A stretch of DNA of 7,295 nt from contig JANWXA010000094.1 in NCBI GenBank assembly GCA_025055465.1, forward strand, positions 1 to 7,295. Reading direction: 5' to 3'. The stretch comes from Candidatus Kapaibacterium sp. (GTDB taxonomy: Bacteria > Bacteroidota > Ignavibacteria > Kapaibacteriales > HRBIN21). The notes beneath the pieces are model-generated. The model did not search any database. It was not told where the DNA came from and worked only from the letters and a program-made list of their open reading frames with translations. Within the stretch, counting starts at the first letter, position 1, and each line of letters begins with the position of its first letter. Positions 5,589 through 7,295 of the stretch are shown piece after piece. Position numbers and translations under genes: made by a program.

Positions 5589-6212
5589 ATGGCACGCATC
5601 AAACGGAAAGTCGTAGAATTTAAGCCTGAAGGACCACGGTTGGAGGAATACAGTGGTCCAATACCACCACCGCGCCTGTGGCTATACTATAAAGAGCACA
5701 TTGTTCCCGCTCTAATGCGCCGATTCAACTACCGCTCGGTCATGCAGGTGCCTAAGTTGGAAAAGATCGTCATCAATATGGGGGTGGGGCGAGCAACCCA
5801 GGATGGACGGATCCTCCAAGAGGCCTTCAACCACCTGGAGCTCATAGCTGGCCAACACCCTATTGTGACCTACGCGCGAAAATCCATAGCTAACTTCAAG
5901 CTTCGAGCAGGCATGCCCATCGGCTGCATGGTCACCCTTCGGCGGAGCCGCATGTATGAGTTCCTGGATCGTTTTATCAATATCGCTGTGCCCCGTATTC
6001 GAGATTTTCGTGGCTTCTCAGATAAAAGCTTCGACGGACGCGGCAACTATACTGTCGGCATCAAAGAGCAAATCATCTTCCCGGAGATCGACGTGGACAA
6101 AGTCAATCATATCCTCGGGATGGACGTTACCTTCGTAACAACGGCTCCAACTGACGAAGAGGCACACGCCTTACTGAGCGAATTCGGATTCCCGTTCCAG
6201 AAGCGCGGCTAA
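5589..6212 (+). CDS. rplE: 50S ribosomal protein L5 with N-terminal extension
   Basis: L5 (uL5) binds 5S rRNA in the central protuberance and touches P-site tRNA. The product is 207 residues against 179 in E. coli; the excess is at the N-terminus, where about 26 residues precede the usual YYKEHIVPALM segment (33-43). The extra part starts basic (ARIKRKVVEFK) and ends in a proline-rich stretch (GPIPPPR). The core is standard: VMQVPKLEKIVINMGVG at about 51-67, ARKSIANFKLRAGMPIGCMVTLR, FLDRFINIAVPRIRDFRGFS, FDGRGNYTVGIKEQIIFPEID, and FVTTAPTDEEAHALL. AAGG at 5578-5581 precedes ATG 5589 by 7 bases. A TTG at 5640 with GAAGGA 6 bases upstream is a rival start giving 190 residues. Confidence 0.94.
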   Translation: MARIKRKVVEFKPEGPRLEEYSGPIPPPRLWLYYKEHIVPALMRRFNYRSVMQVPKLEKIVINMGVGRATQDGRILQEAFNHLELIAGQHPIVTYARKSIANFKLRAGMPIGCMVTLRRSRMYEFLDRFINIAVPRIRDFRGFSDKSFDGRGNYTVGIKEQIIFPEIDVDKVNHILGMDVTFVTTAPTDEEAHALLSEFGFPFQKRG

Positions 6213-6218
6213 GACCCC

Positions 6219-6488
6219 ATGGCAAAGATTAGTGTGATCGCTCGCAACGAAAGACGGAAGCAATTAGTTCAGAAGTATGCTGCACTTCGAAAGCGCCTTA
6301 AACAGGAGGGGCGCTGGGAAGAGTTGCATAAACTTCCCCGAAATAGCTCTCCGGTGCGCGTCCGCAACCGGTGCTTTGCCACTGGGCGTGGGCGGGCAGT
6401 GCTCCGCAAGTTCGGGCTCTGTCGCGTTGTATTCCGACAATTGGCATTGGAGGGAAAAATCCCGGGCGTACGGAAGGCAAGTTGGTGA
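6219..6488 (+). CDS. rpsN: 30S ribosomal protein S14, zinc-independent type
   Basis: S14 (uS14) is a late-assembly head protein of the 30S subunit near the A site. The product is 89 residues, the length of the long C-minus form. It has the two parts expected: an N-terminal helical stretch with ARNERRKQLVQKYAALRKRLK, then LPRNSSPVRVRNRC at about 39-52, GRGRAVLRKFGLCRVVFRQLA and the end GKIPGVRKASW. The two CxxC pairs of the zinc-binding short form are absent; only Cys52 and Cys68 occur. A single zinc-free copy in the operon is usual in Bacteroidota/Chlorobi and Proteobacteria. The ATG is 6 bases after the rplE stop and has no good SD. Confidence 0.97.
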   Translation: MAKISVIARNERRKQLVQKYAALRKRLKQEGRWEELHKLPRNSSPVRVRNRCFATGRGRAVLRKFGLCRVVFRQLALEGKIPGVRKASW

Positions 6489-6496
6489 GCTCCCTC

Positions 6497-6502
6497 GGAG
6501 GT
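6497..6502 (+). promoter_or_regulatory. Strong ribosome binding site of rpsH
   Basis: GGAGGT lies 11 bases before the ATG at 6514, in the largest gap of the window (25 bases). The spacing is a little long. CTCC at 6490-6493 could pair with GGAG across a 3-base loop, a weak potential mask. Confidence 0.65.
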
Positions 6503-6513
6503 TGTCCAGAGCA

Positions 6514-6912
6514 ATGGCAGTTGTAAGCGACACCATCGGCGACTTTCTGACGCGTATCCGGAACGCCTATCGGGCACGGCACCGAGTGGTAACAGTCCCG
6601 GCCTCGCGCCTCAAGATTGCCATCGCAGCAATTCTAAAGGAGTGGGGCTACATCGCCGACTACGAGTATCTCGAGGACCGAAAGCAAGGTATCCTGCGTC
6701 TCACGCTTCGCTATGTCGGGGGCAATCCGGCAGTGCGAGAGTTGGTTCGCATTAGCAAGCCCGGTCGCCGCATTTACAGTGGCGCTCACGAGCTGCCTCG
6801 AGTCAAAAACGGTTTGGGAATCGCCATTATCTCTACCTCGCGCGGTGTCATGACCGATAAAGAGGCCCGCCACCTCGGTATTGGCGGGGAAGTTATTTGT
6901 ACGGTATTTTAG
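6514..6912 (+). CDS. rpsH: 30S ribosomal protein S8
   Basis: S8 (uS8) binds helix 21 of 16S rRNA and is a primary assembly protein of the 30S platform. In E. coli it also represses the spc operon by binding mRNA near the L5 start; no such mimic was recognised here by eye. The product is 132 residues, near the usual 130-133. It has SDTIGDFLTRIRNAYRARH at 5-23, the helix LKIAIAAILKEWGYI at 33-47, RISKPGRRIYSG at 79-90, and the RNA-binding signature ISTSRGVMTDKEARHLGIGGEVIC at 106-129. ATG 6514 is set by the SD GGAGGT and the family N-terminus. The open frame reaches back through rpsN, but that part is a shadow. Confidence 0.97.
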   Translation: MAVVSDTIGDFLTRIRNAYRARHRVVTVPASRLKIAIAAILKEWGYIADYEYLEDRKQGILRLTLRYVGGNPAVRELVRISKPGRRIYSGAHELPRVKNGLGIAIISTSRGVMTDKEARHLGIGGEVICTVF

Positions 6913-6923
6913 ACACGACAAGC

Positions 6924-7295
6924 ATGTCACGCATTGGAAAAAAGCCGCTCCCTCTCCCTTCAGGAGTCCGCGTAGATATTCAGCCTGACGGACTGATAGT
7001 TCGCGGACCGAACGGGGAACTGCGGGCTCCACTACCCCCGGGAACTCAGTGCCAGCAGAAGGACCAGACTTTGCTCTTTTCCCGTGACAGTAACGTAAAA
7101 CACGTCAAAGCAGCACACGGGTTAGCCCGTGCCCTGGCAGCCTCTGCCCTCCAAGGGGTTACAACTGGCTTTACCCGCACCCTTCTAATCGAAGGCATCG
7201 GTTATCGAGCCGAGTTGCGAGGACAGAACCGTTTGCTGCTGTCTGTGGGTTACTCACATCTCGTGCTCTTCATTCCGCCAGAGGGTATAACGGTC
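6924..7295 (+). CDS. rplF: 50S ribosomal protein L6, N-terminal 124 residues, cut by window end
   Basis: L6 (uL6) lies at the base of the L7/L12 stalk, close to the sarcin-ricin loop and the factor-binding site. The frame from ATG 6924 stays open to the last base and gives 124 codons; the family usually has about 177-185. It begins MSRIGKKPLPLPSGV, the standard signature, then VRGPNGELRAPLPPG in the first L6 domain. AAHGLARALAASALQGVTTGF follows, and the second domain begins with IEGIGYRAE..GQNRLLLSVGYSH. The reading ends at EGITV. It follows rpsH by 11 bases with no clear SD motif. The 3' part is outside the window. Confidence 0.96.
   Translation, partial: MSRIGKKPLPLPSGVRVDIQPDGLIVRGPNGELRAPLPPGTQCQQKDQTLLFSRDSNVKHVKAAHGLARALAASALQGVTTGFTRTLLIEGIGYRAELRGQNRLLLSVGYSHLVLFIPPEGITV

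Noticed and set aside
5682..5692. TATACTATAAA, similar to a -10 element, at the start of the L5 core.
   Set aside because: It encodes the conserved LYYK residues, and no matching -35 element is visible at proper spacing.
6490..6500. Possible small hairpin masking the rpsH SD (CTCC with GGAG).
   Set aside because: Only 4 base pairs with a 3-base loop; too weak to claim as a regulatory element.
6277..6513. Upstream extension of the rpsH frame through rpsN.
   Set aside because: This stretch is out of frame with the certain S14 gene and has no S8 similarity; the strong GGAGGT and the S8 N-terminus fix the start at 6514.
1..7295. Search for an inserted gene, mobile element, tRNA, CRISPR or novel system.
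   Set aside because: Ribosomal-protein genes fill the window with gaps of at most 25 bases, and the gene order is canonical, so there is no room for anything else.

Overview
The whole window is one dense bacterial ribosomal-protein operon read on the + strand. It runs from the last codons of rpsJ to a truncated rplF. The order is rpsJ(end)-rplC-rplD-rplW-rplB-rpsS-rplV-rpsC-rplP-rpmC-rpsQ-rplN-rplX-rplE-rpsN-rpsH-rplF(start). This is the classical S10 cluster followed directly by the first part of the spc cluster. No gene of the canonical order is missing, and no foreign gene, RNA gene, mobile element or CRISPR is inserted. The largest gap between genes is 25 bases (rpsN-rpsH); four gene pairs overlap (by 4, 17, 14, 4 and 4 bases across five junctions).

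Organism: clearly bacterial, of moderate GC (mid-50s percent by eye). Several proteins resemble those of the Bacteroidota/Chlorobiota/Ignavibacteria group: L4 with a VGGG...GP.PRDY loop, L3 with GSVGSSS...SRVFKGMRMAGRMG, S17 with HPLY...AHDE..QCNVGD, and an 89-residue zinc-free S14. Several genes carry good Shine-Dalgarno (SD) motifs, such as GGAGGT before rpsH and AAGGTGAT before rplN. That fits a Chlorobi-like or Kapabacteria-like side branch better than core Bacteroidota, where such motifs are rare. The placement is an inference from remembered family sequences, not from a search.

Layout: bases 1-3174 encode the end of S10, then L3, L4, L23, L2, S19 and L22. Bases 3177-4853 encode S3, L16, L29 and S17. 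Bases 4850-7295 hold the spc-type genes L14, L24, L5, S14, S8 and part of L6. The S17/L14 boundary, where E. coli has a separate spc promoter, is here a 4-base ATGA overlap, so the two clusters probably form one transcription unit with coupled translation. The products assemble into both subunits: S19, S3, S17, S14, S8 and S10 in the 30S; L3, L4, L23, L2, L22, L16, L29, L14, L24, L5 and L6 in the 50S.

Nothing here looks like a new system. The points most worth a second look are a low-complexity N-terminal extension of about 40 residues on S17 and one of about 26 residues on L5. Smaller points are the loss of the methylatable glutamine in L3 and the uncertain starts of L24 and L5.
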